Notes: generated from the letters alone by a model not told the origin. DNA of 63,065 nt from Bauldia sp. (GCA_020442065.1 JAGRKZ010000068.1:1-63065), one strand, 5' to 3'. Counted from the stretch's first letter, positions 35,173-43,821 are shown. Translations and numbers: made by a program.

Positions 35173-35938
35173 TCTCCGGAACCCCGAGATAGGCGGCAAG
35201 CACGTGCGGGTCGCGTTGCACGGCCTCAGGCGAACCCTCGGCGATCTTGGCGCCTGCGTCGAAGACCACGATCCTGTCGGAGACCTGCATGACGATCTGC
35301 ATGCTGTGCTCGATGAGCAGAACCGTCACGCCGCGGGCCCGGATTTCCCGCACCAATGCCATCAGCGCATCGATCTCCTGCGGGTTCAGCCCGGCGCACG
35401 GTTCGTCGAGCAGGAGGAGCTTCGGCAGCGTGGCCATGGCGCGGGCGATCTCGAGCCGCCGCTGCAGGCCGTAGGGCAGCGCGCCGGCGGCATCGGCCGC
35501 GCGCTGCGCAAGGCCCACCAGTTCGAGAAGGCCGCATGCGCGTTCGTAGCGTGCCGCCTCGCCCGCCTCGGCGCGCGGCAGCGTCAGCAGATTCTGCCAG
35601 ACCCCGAGGCGATCCCCGGCTTGCCCACCAAGCATGACGTTTTCGAGCGCGCTCATGCGGCCGAACAGGCGGATGTTCTGGAAGGTGCGGGCAATGCCGA
35701 GGCGGGTGATGGCGTAAGGCGGCAACCCGGCAAGATCGCGGTTGCCCGGGCCCCAGAAGGCGTTGCCCCGGTCCGGCCGATAGATGCCGGTGAGGCAATT
35801 GAAGAAGGTTGTCTTGCCCGAGCCGTTTGGGCCGATCAGGCTGACGATCTCACCTTCGTCGATTCGCATTTCCGCCCCGTTCAGGGCGAGGACGCCGCCG
35901 AAGCGCCGGGTCAGGTCGTTGACGGCGAGGAGAGGCAC
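35165..35938 (-). CDS. HAAT-type ABC importer ATPase (LivG-like)
   Basis: A 257-residue ATPase from GTG 35938, one base after the permease stop, with GGGGGAG eight bases upstream. Walker A is GPNGSGKTT, the Q-loop RTFQNIRLFGRMSALENV, and the signature is an atypical PYGLQRRLEIARAM (the common LSYGQQRRLEI) before LLLLDEPCAGLN. LivG-like proteins carry a long insert after the Q-loop, seen here at about residues 100-145. It pairs with the LivF-like subunit. Confidence 0.9.
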   Translation of the reverse strand: MPLLAVNDLTRRFGGVLALNGAEMRIDEGEIVSLIGPNGSGKTTFFNCLTGIYRPDRGNAFWGPGNRDLAGLPPYAITRLGIARTFQNIRLFGRMSALENVMLGGQAGDRLGVWQNLLTLPRAEAGEAARYERACGLLELVGLAQRAADAAGALPYGLQRRLEIARAMATLPKLLLLDEPCAGLNPQEIDALMALVREIRARGVTVLLIEHSMQIVMQVSDRIVVFDAGAKIAEGSPEAVQRDPHVLAAYLGVPENA

Positions 35939-35939
35939 G

Positions 35940-36962
35940 CTAGCGCTCCCCCTGTCGCGCCGCCGGGATCGCGCGCCCGCCGACATAGGACCGCATACGC
36001 TCTGGAAAGAGGCCCTGCGGCCGGAAGACCATGGTGGCGACGAGGATGCCGCCATAGACGAGCAGCCGGTACTTCTCGAGGTCGCGGAGCAGCTCGGGAA
36101 GCGTCGAGAGGATCGACGCCCCGACGATGACGCCGAGAAGGTTGCCAGAACCACCGACGATGACCATGGCGAGATAGAGCACGGAGTTGTTCAGTCCCGC
36201 CGCCGCCGGCGAGATCGACTGGAAGCGGGCGACGAAGATGCCGCCGGCGAGTCCCGCGAGCCCGCAGCCGATGGCGAAAGCAATGAGACGGAGGCGGAGC
36301 GTGTTCTGGCCCATGGTCTGGGCGACGATCTCGTCATCGCGCATGGCGCGGAGCGCTCTTCCCATCGGAGAGGCCTGGAGCCGCTTCACGATCAGCCAGG
36401 TGACGACGAAGCCAATGAGGACGACATAGTATTGCTGGTCCGGGCGAACGGCGCCGGTGAGGGTCAGGCCCGCGTCGTTCGACCACCACGGAATGGTGAT
36501 CGGCGGGATCGCCGACATGCCCGCCGTGCCTCCGGTGAACTGGTCGAGATTGGTCATCAGGATCTGGGCGATGATCCCGAAATTGAGGGTCGCGATCATC
36601 AGGTACTCGTCGCGGAGCCGGAGCGTCGGCAGGGCGAGGAGGATGCTGAGCAAGGCGGCGACGACGGCGCCGGCGGGGATGCCGATCCACAACGAGATGC
36701 CGTACTCCTTGGCAAGGAAGCCGGCGGTGTATCCCCCGACGGCGAGGAAGGCCGCCTGCGCAAGCTGCCAAATCCCCGACAGCCCGACGATGACGTTCAG
36801 GCCAAGAGCCACCATGCTGTAGAACAGCGCTGCGGTGATGACGAAGATCACATAGGGGTTCGCTGTCGCCGCTGGAATCAGGAGAAGCGCTGCAAAGGGC
36901 AGCAACCCGGCGAGGCTGCTCGCGAATGACCCCGCGAAGCGGCTAGACCCGGCGGGAGACAT
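35940..36962 (-). CDS. HAAT-type ABC importer permease (LivM-like)
   Basis: A 340-residue permease with about nine hydrophobic segments. ALGLNVIVGLSGIWQLAQAA is the LivM N-terminal signature, and MGRALRAMRDDEIVAQTMGQ is the ATPase-contact loop. The start at 36962 overlaps the end of the LivH-like gene by 20 bases and is preceded by GGGAGG. It forms the pore with the LivH-like subunit. Confidence 0.9.
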   Translation of the reverse strand: MSPAGSSRFAGSFASSLAGLLPFAALLLIPAATANPYVIFVITAALFYSMVALGLNVIVGLSGIWQLAQAAFLAVGGYTAGFLAKEYGISLWIGIPAGAVVAALLSILLALPTLRLRDEYLMIATLNFGIIAQILMTNLDQFTGGTAGMSAIPPITIPWWSNDAGLTLTGAVRPDQQYYVVLIGFVVTWLIVKRLQASPMGRALRAMRDDEIVAQTMGQNTLRLRLIAFAIGCGLAGLAGGIFVARFQSISPAAAGLNNSVLYLAMVIVGGSGNLLGVIVGASILSTLPELLRDLEKYRLLVYGGILVATMVFRPQGLFPERMRSYVGGRAIPAARQGER

Positions 36963-37854
36963 CGCGTCCTCCCAGGAGGCCGCTCGGCCGGACGATCAGG
37001 ATGATCAGCAGCGCGCCGAGCGCGAACACGTCCTTGTAGTCGAGTGAGATGTAGGCGCCCGACAGCACCTCGAGCTCGCCCATGATCACCGAACCGAGGA
37101 GGGCGCCGGGGATGCTGCCCATGCCGCCGATTATGCAGGCAGTGAAGGCCTTCAGGCCGGGCAGCAGTCCCATGTAGAAGACCGCGCGGCCGTAATACAT
37201 GCCGAACAGCCAGCCGGCCATGCCAGCGAGCGCCGAGCCGATGACGAAGGCGAGCACCACCATGCGGTTGCTGTCGATGCCGACGAGTCCCGCGGCGATC
37301 GGATCCTGGGCCACGCAGCGCATGGCGACGCCGGCATTGGTGCGGTGGATCCACAGCATCAGCCCGACGAGCGTCGCTAGCGTGACGACGATAAGGAAGA
37401 TCTGGATGTAGAGGACGGGAATGCCGAAAATGAAAACCGAGCCGCGCGGAAAGAGGTTCGGGAAGTTGGTCGGGGAAGCGCCGAAGGCGACGAAGGCGAC
37501 GTTCTGCAGGAAGATCGACATGCCGAGTGACGTGATCATCGTCGCCGGGATCGAGACCTTGCGCACCCGTCGATAGGCCAGCCTTTCGATCAGCACTCCG
37601 AGAAGGCCCGCAACCGCCATGCCCGCGATCAGCGAGAGGAGAAGGATGACGAAGGCAGGCGCGTTGGCGGCGATGAGCGCGTTGACGGCGAAGAGCGCCG
37701 CGTAGCAGCCGGCCATGTAGACCTCACCATGCGCGAAGTTGACGAGGCGCAGGATGCTGTAAACGAGGGTGTACCCGACGGCGATGAGTCCGTAGGCGGT
37801 TCCCAGCGTGAGGCCGTTGATCAGTTGCGTGCCGAAGACGAGAAGGTCGGACAC
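36943..37854 (-). CDS. HAAT-type ABC importer permease (LivH-like)
   Basis: A 303-residue permease from GTG 37854. GTAYGLIAVGYTLVYSILRL then VNFAHGEVYMAGCYAA is the LivH signature; IHRTNAGVAMRCVAQDPIAA is the ATPase-contact loop. A GAGGAG sequence lies 13 bases before the GTG, rather far, so the start is moderately sure. It follows the SDR stop by 17 bases. About eight hydrophobic helices are visible. Confidence 0.9.
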   Translation of the reverse strand: MSDLLVFGTQLINGLTLGTAYGLIAVGYTLVYSILRLVNFAHGEVYMAGCYAALFAVNALIAANAPAFVILLLSLIAGMAVAGLLGVLIERLAYRRVRKVSIPATMITSLGMSIFLQNVAFVAFGASPTNFPNLFPRGSVFIFGIPVLYIQIFLIVVTLATLVGLMLWIHRTNAGVAMRCVAQDPIAAGLVGIDSNRMVVLAFVIGSALAGMAGWLFGMYYGRAVFYMGLLPGLKAFTACIIGGMGSIPGALLGSVIMGELEVLSGAYISLDYKDVFALGALLIILIVRPSGLLGGRDVSRRV

Positions 37855-37871
37855 CGCGCTGCTGGCTCTCC

Positions 37872-38639
37872 TCAGTCGTGAAGACCGGTGCTCTGGCCAC
37901 CGTCGACGGTGAAGATCGAGCCCGTCACGTAGCGGGCCTCCCCACTCGCCAGGTATGCGGTCGCATCGGCAATGTCCTCGGGCAGTCCGCCGTGCCGGAG
38001 CGGCAGCTTCTTGAGGAACAGGTCCTTGTCGTGCTGCGACAGCCGGCTGTTCAGTCGGGTCTCGATGTAGCCCGGGCAGACGCAGTTGACCCGGATTCCG
38101 TCCGGTCCGTAGTCGATGGCCGCCTGGCGGGTGAGGTTGACGACCCCCGCCTTGGCCGCGCAATAGGCGGCCTTCCGCGGCATGGCGTGGAGGCCAAGCG
38201 TGCCGGCGATGTTGACGATCGCTCCGCCGTTTCGCTCGCGCATCAGGGGAATTGCGAACTTGCACGCGAGGAAGACGCCGGTGAGGTTGGTCCGGATCGT
38301 CCGGTCCCACAGCTCGATGTCGGTATCGAGGATGCTGCCGATCGGGCTGATCCCGGCATTGTTGACGAGAACATCGAGGCCGCCGAAGGCCGAGCGTGCG
38401 GCCGCGATCGTCCGCTCGGCGTCGGACGGGACGCCGATATCGCCAAGGCTGGCGACAGCCTGTCCGCCGGCGGCAACGATGCGGCGGACCGTCTCGTCCG
38501 CATTTGCCTCGTCACGGTTGGCGACCACGACCGCCGCTCCTTCCTCGGCAAGCCGCACCGCGATAGCGCGACCGATGTCGCCGCCGCCGCCGGTTACCAC
38601 TGCGACCTTTCCAGCGAACCGCTGTAGCCGCTCGCTCAT
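37872..38639 (-). CDS. Short-chain dehydrogenase/reductase with altered active-site serine
   Basis: A 255-residue SDR. The cofactor loop is TGGGGDIG (about 16-23) and the acidic-free NRDE after beta-2 (Asn41-Arg42) suggests NADP. NNAG lies at 93-96; Tyr159 and Lys163 (AYCAAKAG) are in place. The catalytic serine position reads IVNIAGTLG, so the serine is replaced by Gly146 with Thr147 beside it, which is unusual. C-terminal PGYIETRLN and TVDGGQST are normal. It is coupled to the upstream DUF6282 gene by ATGA. Confidence 0.85.
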   Translation of the reverse strand: MSERLQRFAGKVAVVTGGGGDIGRAIAVRLAEEGAAVVVANRDEANADETVRRIVAAGGQAVASLGDIGVPSDAERTIAAARSAFGGLDVLVNNAGISPIGSILDTDIELWDRTIRTNLTGVFLACKFAIPLMRERNGGAIVNIAGTLGLHAMPRKAAYCAAKAGVVNLTRQAAIDYGPDGIRVNCVCPGYIETRLNSRLSQHDKDLFLKKLPLRHGGLPEDIADATAYLASGEARYVTGSIFTVDGGQSTGLHD

Positions 38640-39559
38640 GGTGCAATGACCTCCAGACCGAGGAGTCGAGCCGGATTGACCCGAGAGACCAGATTGAGGT
38701 CCTCCTCGCTGAGGCCGAAGTTGCGGAGCATGCGCAGGAACATGCGGTAGCCCTCCACCGGATGGGCATTGTCGCGCTGGCCAAGGTCGCTCGAGGCGAC
38801 GCAGCGCTCCGCGCCGATGGCGAGGATGTCCTCCGCGAACTTCCTGGGGTCGGCGCGCTGCCGGGCCGGCATCGTCGGATTGACCGTGAACTCGATCGTT
38901 GCGCCGAGGTCTGCCATGCGGAGCATCTCGTCCCGGCTCCACGCCGTGGCGTGCCAGCCGACATGCGTGCACACCATCTTGCGGAAGCCGATCTCGCGGG
39001 CGCGGGCGAGCGTCGCAAGGATCTCGTCGGCGCCGACATGGCCGGTCCCCACCACCATGTCGGCCTGGGCGGCGAGTTCGAGAATCTCGGTGACCTCGGG
39101 CTTGAGCCTCCCGTCGGCATCAAGGAGCCGGATCGGGACGATCTCCTCGCGGAGGGTGTTGGACAGCTCCGGCCGGCGCTGGGCCAGCCAGGGATAGGTC
39201 GGCATGCCAAAGAATTCGACGTGGCGGGCGGCATGGACAGTCGGAAGCCAGGCGACCTTCGCGCCGAAGCCGATCGCGGCCCGCATCGCCGAGGGATTGA
39301 GCCCGCCCACGGTATGATTGAACACGATACTGCCGAAGAGTTCGATGCCCGGCACCACTTTCCGCACCAGTTCGACGCGATCCGCGTTCATCGCGAAGAT
39401 GCTCTTCAAAACAAGCCCGCGGTAGCCGGCCTCGCGCGCCTCGGTCGAGATGTCGATCTCGTCGAACGGCCGGTCGAAAAGACACGGCGCGGCATGGAGA
39501 TGCATGTCGATGACGCCGTGGAGGAGCCTCTGGTCCGGCTCTGGAATGGATAAGGTCAT
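38636..39559 (-). CDS. DUF6282-type metal-dependent hydrolase-like protein
   Basis: A 307-residue amidohydrolase-fold protein. DMHLHAAPCLFDRPFDEID gives HxH near residue 19-21; LVLKSIFAMNADRV may place the bridging lysine (Lys52); VGTGHVGADEIL (His), CTHVGWHATAWSRDEML (His) and VASSDLGQRDNAHP (Asp) complete a plausible metal site. The family is common in operons for small organic nitrogen compounds but has no reaction that I know. It is the first gene of the ten-gene minus operon, next to the divergent control region. Hydrolysis of an amide or lactone is a guess. Confidence 0.7.
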   Translation of the reverse strand: MTLSIPEPDQRLLHGVIDMHLHAAPCLFDRPFDEIDISTEAREAGYRGLVLKSIFAMNADRVELVRKVVPGIELFGSIVFNHTVGGLNPSAMRAAIGFGAKVAWLPTVHAARHVEFFGMPTYPWLAQRRPELSNTLREEIVPIRLLDADGRLKPEVTEILELAAQADMVVGTGHVGADEILATLARAREIGFRKMVCTHVGWHATAWSRDEMLRMADLGATIEFTVNPTMPARQRADPRKFAEDILAIGAERCVASSDLGQRDNAHPVEGYRMFLRMLRNFGLSEEDLNLVSRVNPARLLGLEVIAP

Positions 39560-39642
39560 CGCGTTGCCGGGACTGCCTTGGCCTTAGTCGGGATCAGCCG
39601 TCAGCAAACACCGGCGCGCAGCCTCCGTCCAAGAGAATGGGC

Positions 39643-39775
39643 CTATCAGGCGATAGCCGAAATGCAATGCGCGGTGAGGCGGCGTTGCCGTTGGAACGCC
39701 TGAACGCTACTTCCCGCAGCGGTTCGATAGTGAGAGCCGGATAGGGATTGGAACGATCCCGCTATCGGTCGATAG
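39643..39775. promoter_or_regulatory. Two CTATC-N4-GATAG palindromes in a divergent control region
   Basis: CTATC-AGGC-GATAG (39643-39656) and CTATC-GGTC-GATAG (39762-39775) are perfect 5-base inverted repeats with centres 119 bases apart. Each is followed by a shared extension, C-Y-G-A-A-A-K-G-C-A-A-T, so the repeat unit is about 26 bases. They lie between the minus operon (start 39559) and the plus-strand aminotransferase (39844). LysR-type sites of T-N11-A shape fit, and the module's LysR is encoded at 29183-30145. Confidence 0.65.
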
Positions 39776-39843
39776 CTGAAAGGCAATTCAGCCGTCCGGC
39801 TTTCTATGGTTAGGTCGCCGCAGACGATGATCGAGGTGATCGG

Positions 39844-41211
39844 ATGCCTGCGAGCCTGCAGGAAGAACTCGTTGCCGCGGGCCTCAAGCATGCCTGGGTC
39901 CACCAGGCGCCGCGCTTTGGGCGCGCCGGAGAGGACGGCTTGGTCATCTTCGAGAGCGGCAAGGGATGTCTGCTCACCGACATCACCGGCCGCGAGGTTT
40001 TTGACGGCATGTCAGGCGCCTGGGTCGTCAATGTCGGCCATGGCCGCACTGAAATCGCCGACGCGATAGGCGATCAGGCGCGCCGGCTTGCCTATGCGAG
40101 TGCGTTCAATTTTCTGACCGAGCCGGCCATACGGCTCGCTGAGAAACTCGCGTTGATCGCGCCCGAACCGCTCGAGCGGGTCTTCCTCTGCAGCGGCGGC
40201 GCCGAAGCCGTCGAGGCCGCGCTCGCCATGGCCCGACAGTATTATTTCAACATCGGCCAGCGCGGGCGCTACAAGATCATCTCGCGGCGCGGCTCCTATC
40301 ACGGCAGCGCGTTCGGCGGCAAAAGCGTCTCAGGTCTCCGGCACAACCTGCTCCAGCAGCGCTTCGCGCCGCTGCTTGAGGGTTGCATCCAGGTCGCGGG
40401 TCCCAACACCTACCGCACCGAGGACGACCTCGATCCCAGGGCCTACGCGATCCGCTGCGCGCGCGAGATCGAACGCGCCATCCTCCACGAGGGGCCCGAC
40501 TCGGTGGCGGCCGTGATTGGTGAGCCGATCTCCGCCTCAGCCGGCGTCCAGGTTCCCGACCGCGAATACTGGCAGATCGTACGCGACGTCTGCACCCGCC
40601 ACGGCATCCTGCTCATTCTCGATGAGGTGCTGGTAGGCATGGGTCGGACCGGCAAGATGTTCGCTTTTGAGCACTACGGCGTCGTGCCGGACATCGTGAC
40701 GCTGTCAAAGGGGATCGCCAGCGGCTACGCCCCGATTGGCGCGGTCGTCGTCTCGAAAACGGTTGCCGAGAGCTTCGCGGGCGACAATGTCTTCTCGCAC
40801 GGCTACACCTACGGAAGCCATCCGGTCGCCTCGGCCGCCGGCCTTCGCAACATCGAGATTCTCGAACGCGAGGAATTGGTCGGGGCCTCCGCCACTACCG
40901 GCGCCTATATGCACGAGCGCCTCAACGGGCTTGCGCAGCGATACCGCTCGATCGGCGACGTTCGCGGCCTCGGCATGATCGCGGCGATCGAACTGGTAGC
41001 CGATCGCGGCAGCAAGACGCCCTTTCCCGTCGAGGCGAAGATGTCCCAGCGCTTGGCCGATTGCCTGCTGGACGAGGGCATCTTTCTCCGCGTCTGGGAT
41101 GTGATTCACGTCGCCCCGCCGCTGGTCGCCACGCGTGAGGATATCGACCGGATGGTCGATGGTATCGGGCGCGCCATCGGGCGGTTCGAACGCGATATCG
41201 GTTTCAACTAA
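39844..41211 (+). CDS. Class III (omega) PLP-dependent aminotransferase
   Basis: A 455-residue enzyme. PLP features: SGGAEAVEAA at about 117-126, Asp260 in LILDEVLVGMGRTGKMFA, and Schiff-base Lys289 in TLSKGIASGYAPIGAV. It has only general similarity to the aminotransferase of module A. As first gene of the plus-strand side of module C, it would remove an amino group from the substrate, and the ALDH of the divergent operon would finish the oxidation. The next gene begins 17 bases after its stop. Confidence 0.85.
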   Translation: MPASLQEELVAAGLKHAWVHQAPRFGRAGEDGLVIFESGKGCLLTDITGREVFDGMSGAWVVNVGHGRTEIADAIGDQARRLAYASAFNFLTEPAIRLAEKLALIAPEPLERVFLCSGGAEAVEAALAMARQYYFNIGQRGRYKIISRRGSYHGSAFGGKSVSGLRHNLLQQRFAPLLEGCIQVAGPNTYRTEDDLDPRAYAIRCAREIERAILHEGPDSVAAVIGEPISASAGVQVPDREYWQIVRDVCTRHGILLILDEVLVGMGRTGKMFAFEHYGVVPDIVTLSKGIASGYAPIGAVVVSKTVAESFAGDNVFSHGYTYGSHPVASAAGLRNIEILEREELVGASATTGAYMHERLNGLAQRYRSIGDVRGLGMIAAIELVADRGSKTPFPVEAKMSQRLADCLLDEGIFLRVWDVIHVAPPLVATREDIDRMVDGIGRAIGRFERDIGFN

Positions 41212-41228
41212 AGCGAAGGACCAACGGC

Positions 41229-42272
41229 ATGCGCCTCGCATCGGTTATGGAAGCCCGGGAGGAGTACTACGCGTTTGAATTGGCCAAGGCGGCGCGGAAG
41301 CTTGCGGACGAAATCCTCGAAGTGAAGCCTGGCCAGACCGTGGCCATCACCGCTGACACGATGAGCGATGCGCGGGTTGTACAGGCCAGCGCCGCCGCGG
41401 TCTTTGCCGCCGGCGGGCTACCGACGATTCTGTTGTACCACACCCAGCCGCGCCCGCAGATGGAGCCGCCGGCTCCGGTTGCAGCCGCAGTAGCGTCAGC
41501 CGACATATGGATCGAGCACGCCGTCTCCTACGTCATGTACACGCGCGCGTGGCACAAGGCGCTCGACGCGGGTGTGCAGTACTGCGAGCTCGGCGGCATG
41601 GACGCCGACGGCATGGTCCGCTGCATCGGCCAGCAGGACATCTCCCTCCTCGCAGAAATGGGCGAGGTGGTGATACGGCTCCTCACTGACGCCGAGATGC
41701 GCGTGACCAGCGGCGCCGGCAGCGACGTCGCCTTCCACAATCGCGGGGTCAAGGTCGGCGAGTTCAAGATGAAGACCAATGCGCAGAAGATCCCGATCAT
41801 GCTCGCTGGCCAGGTATCCTGGTCGCCGGTCGAGGATTCGCTCGTCGGCAAGTTGGTCGCTGACGGTATCACCTATCCGCCGGGCGAGATCGGTATCATG
41901 AACGAGACGATCAGCTTCGACATCGAGGCCGGCCGGATCAAGGCCATCGACGGGGCAAAGGAGGCACGCCTCCTGAGGAACTGGATCGAGCAGTTGAACG
42001 ACCAGACCATGTACCGGATTGCCCATATCTCGATCGGCTTCAATCCCGGCATCCCGGTGCCGACCGGCCGGGTGATGGAGGACGAGCGGGCCTTCGGCGA
42101 CATTGATTTCGGCTTCGGCGCGTGGGTCGGCCGGCCGGCGGCCGGTCATTTCGACTTCACCTGCCGGCAGGTTTCGGTGTTCGCCAACGGCGCAGCGATC
42201 CTGAAGGACGGCGTTTTCGTCCATCCGGAGCTTGCAAAGATATGCAGGGCGATGGGTGTACCACGTCACTAG
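41229..42272 (+). CDS. M29-like aminopeptidase / NicX-type ring-cleavage family protein
   Basis: A 347-residue protein. Diagnostic parts are LEVKPGQTVAITADTMSDAR near residue 32, a YCELGGMDADGMVRC segment, GEIGIMNETISFDIEAG, and the C-terminal RIAHISIGFNPGIPVPTGRV and DFGFGAWVGRPAAGHFDF. The family includes M29 metallo-aminopeptidases and the Fe-dependent 2,5-dihydroxypyridine 5,6-dioxygenase NicX, which share a fold and metal-ligand pattern (Glu, His, Asp). Which chemistry applies cannot be told from sequence alone. The position between an aminotransferase and an amidohydrolase suits cleavage of an amide or an N-heterocycle. Confidence 0.6.
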   Translation: MRLASVMEAREEYYAFELAKAARKLADEILEVKPGQTVAITADTMSDARVVQASAAAVFAAGGLPTILLYHTQPRPQMEPPAPVAAAVASADIWIEHAVSYVMYTRAWHKALDAGVQYCELGGMDADGMVRCIGQQDISLLAEMGEVVIRLLTDAEMRVTSGAGSDVAFHNRGVKVGEFKMKTNAQKIPIMLAGQVSWSPVEDSLVGKLVADGITYPPGEIGIMNETISFDIEAGRIKAIDGAKEARLLRNWIEQLNDQTMYRIAHISIGFNPGIPVPTGRVMEDERAFGDIDFGFGAWVGRPAAGHFDFTCRQVSVFANGAAILKDGVFVHPELAKICRAMGVPRH

Positions 42273-43467
42273 CCCAAAGGGGATCGACGGCGACGCGTTC
42301 ATCCTCGCCCCCGAGCGCGTGATCGATGGGACGGGCGAGCCGTTCCCAGGCGGCACGGCCGTCCGGGTCGACCGCGGGTTGATTGCGGGCGTTGGTCCGC
42401 TCGAGACGCTGCACCCGGGATCGGTGAGGACCTTCCATCTCAAGGGCGCGTCATTGCTTCCGGGGATGATCGACTGCCACGGCTACCTCTCCGTCGACCC
42501 CGACCGGCCCGACCCAATGGGCGGTATGCACGGAGAGGATCTCGTCGCGCGCTCATTTCTCGCCGCCCGTCATCTCTCGATGGACCTCTGCTCAGGCGTC
42601 ACCGCCATCCGCGTGATGGGCGAGGGCGCGGGCCTCGACTACCGTGCGCGGCAGGCGATCCGCGATGGGGTCATCGTTGGGCCGCGGCTTCTGTGCTCGG
42701 GGGCACCGATCTGCCCTAGTTTCAGCCATCAGGCGGCGCCCGGTGGAGGCGTTGACGGCGTCGAAGGGGTGCGTACTGCGGTGCGGCGCGCTGTGGCGCG
42801 CGGCGCCGACTGGATCAAGCTCGTCGTCACCGGCGGAATCAATGCAGCGGGCGACCGCGCGACGACCCCGCTCTACACCGAGGCCGAAGTGGCGGTCGGG
42901 TTGTCCGAGGCCACGACCGCGGGCGTCCCGGTCGCGATCGCGGCCCATGGCGGCCCGGCGGTCGCCCACGCTGTGGCGCTTGGCGCGCGCACAGTTGAAC
43001 ATTGTGCTCTCTTCGAGGACGCCGAACTCGAAGGCGTCGCTCGGGCCGGAGCGACACTGACATTGACCCTGTCGCGCTTCTTCCTGCCTAACGGCATCGA
43101 ATTGAGCGGCCGCGACGTGCCAGGCGTGCTCGATCGCCTCATGCGCGCACGCGACCACCTCGCGGCGCTGGTTCCCAAGGCGGTCGCGCACGGCGTCGAG
43201 GTCGTCCTCGGCACGGACAACATGCATGGCGCACTCGCGACCGACGTGCGGCTCTTCGTCGAACTCGGGGCGGACAACCGCACCGCGATCCGTGCCGTAA
43301 CCGGCACCGCGGCCTCGGCGATGGGTATCGGCCACGAGACCGGTCGCGTTACGCCGGGCATGCGCGCCGATCTTCTGATTGTCGAAGGCGATCCGCTCAC
43401 GCAAATCTCAGACCTCGGAAGGGTTCTGGCTGTCGTAACCGAAGGCCGCTTCGCCGTCGGACCCTAG
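42256..43467 (+). CDS. Amidohydrolase (imidazolonepropionase/prolidase-like) with altered metal motif
   Basis: About 403 residues from GTG 42256 (overlapping the previous stop by 17 bases); a TTG at 42232 and later starts are possible. The fold is clear: FILAPERVIDGTGEPFPG at the N-terminus, ASLLPGMIDCHGYLSV, WIKLVVTGGINAAG with the candidate carboxylated lysine, AIAAHGGPAVAHAVALGART and VEHC with two histidines, and VLGTDNMHG with the aspartate. The normal HxH after P-G-M-I-D is HGY, so the second metal histidine is replaced by tyrosine. The enzyme may use one metal or have a changed reaction. It is the last gene of the plus-strand operon. Confidence 0.75.
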   Translation: MYHVTSPKGIDGDAFILAPERVIDGTGEPFPGGTAVRVDRGLIAGVGPLETLHPGSVRTFHLKGASLLPGMIDCHGYLSVDPDRPDPMGGMHGEDLVARSFLAARHLSMDLCSGVTAIRVMGEGAGLDYRARQAIRDGVIVGPRLLCSGAPICPSFSHQAAPGGGVDGVEGVRTAVRRAVARGADWIKLVVTGGINAAGDRATTPLYTEAEVAVGLSEATTAGVPVAIAAHGGPAVAHAVALGARTVEHCALFEDAELEGVARAGATLTLTLSRFFLPNGIELSGRDVPGVLDRLMRARDHLAALVPKAVAHGVEVVLGTDNMHGALATDVRLFVELGADNRTAIRAVTGTAASAMGIGHETGRVTPGMRADLLIVEGDPLTQISDLGRVLAVVTEGRFAVGP

Positions 43468-43541
43468 CTTGCATGCGGTCGTCGATGATTGCCTGAGCGA
43501 CTTGAATGCAGAGCGGTGGGCGAGAGTCGCGGCGGATCTGA

Positions 43542-43601
43542 CCAGAAATCCGCTATCTCGCCGGAGAATGTTGGCGCCGGGTTTCTCTCCCTCCGCCAGA
43601 G
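43542..43601. repeat. Dispersed repeat, copy B
   Basis: About 60 bases homologous to copy A (21600-21660), with a 26-base identical stretch at 43577-43602, and more distantly to copy C (54932-54991). It lies between the end of module C and the detached HTH-array fragment, that is, at a junction. Confidence 0.55.
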
Positions 43602-43632
43602 CGACCTCAGTGAGCTTTCTCCGAGCCGGTCC

Positions 43633-43821
43633 CAGTCTTCATGAAGGAAGACCCGGGTCCCCTGGAAGGAGACCACCGTTCAGGAGCACGTCGGCAACGC
43701 CGGTCCGATCATGAAGATCCAGCGCGTCATCATCGCGCCGCCGCCGCGCGTCGCGGAGGGCAACCTGCTCGGCCCGCCGGAGGCGAGGACGCCGCTCTTG
43801 ATCGAGCATGTGCGGAGCTGA
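43633..43821 (+). pseudogene. 3' part of a small phage-type HTH protein, detached
   Basis: From base 43663 the frame reads WKETTVQEHVGNAGPIMKIQ and continues RVIIAPPPRVAEGNLLG to a stop at 43819-43821; this matches the end of array copy 2 (positions 979-1137) nearly codon for codon. Homology extends upstream to about 43633 with small indels. The N-terminal HTH half is missing and no start exists. It fits as the lost 3' end of the truncated copy 3 at 1139-1402, about 42 kb to the left on the same strand. Confidence 0.75.

Noticed and set aside
33227-37854. Calling the module C importer a leucine/isoleucine/valine system (livJHMGF)
   Set aside because: The family is right, but the operon is catabolic for amides or heterocycles, so the name would overstate the substrate.
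1345-43641. TGAAGACT (1345-1352) and AGTCTTCA (43634-43641) as terminal inverted repeats of one 42-kb transposon
   Set aside because: The match is only 8 bases, and the right-hand copy is explained by the natural sequence of the HTH gene (tcttc...atgaag). No target duplication was seen.
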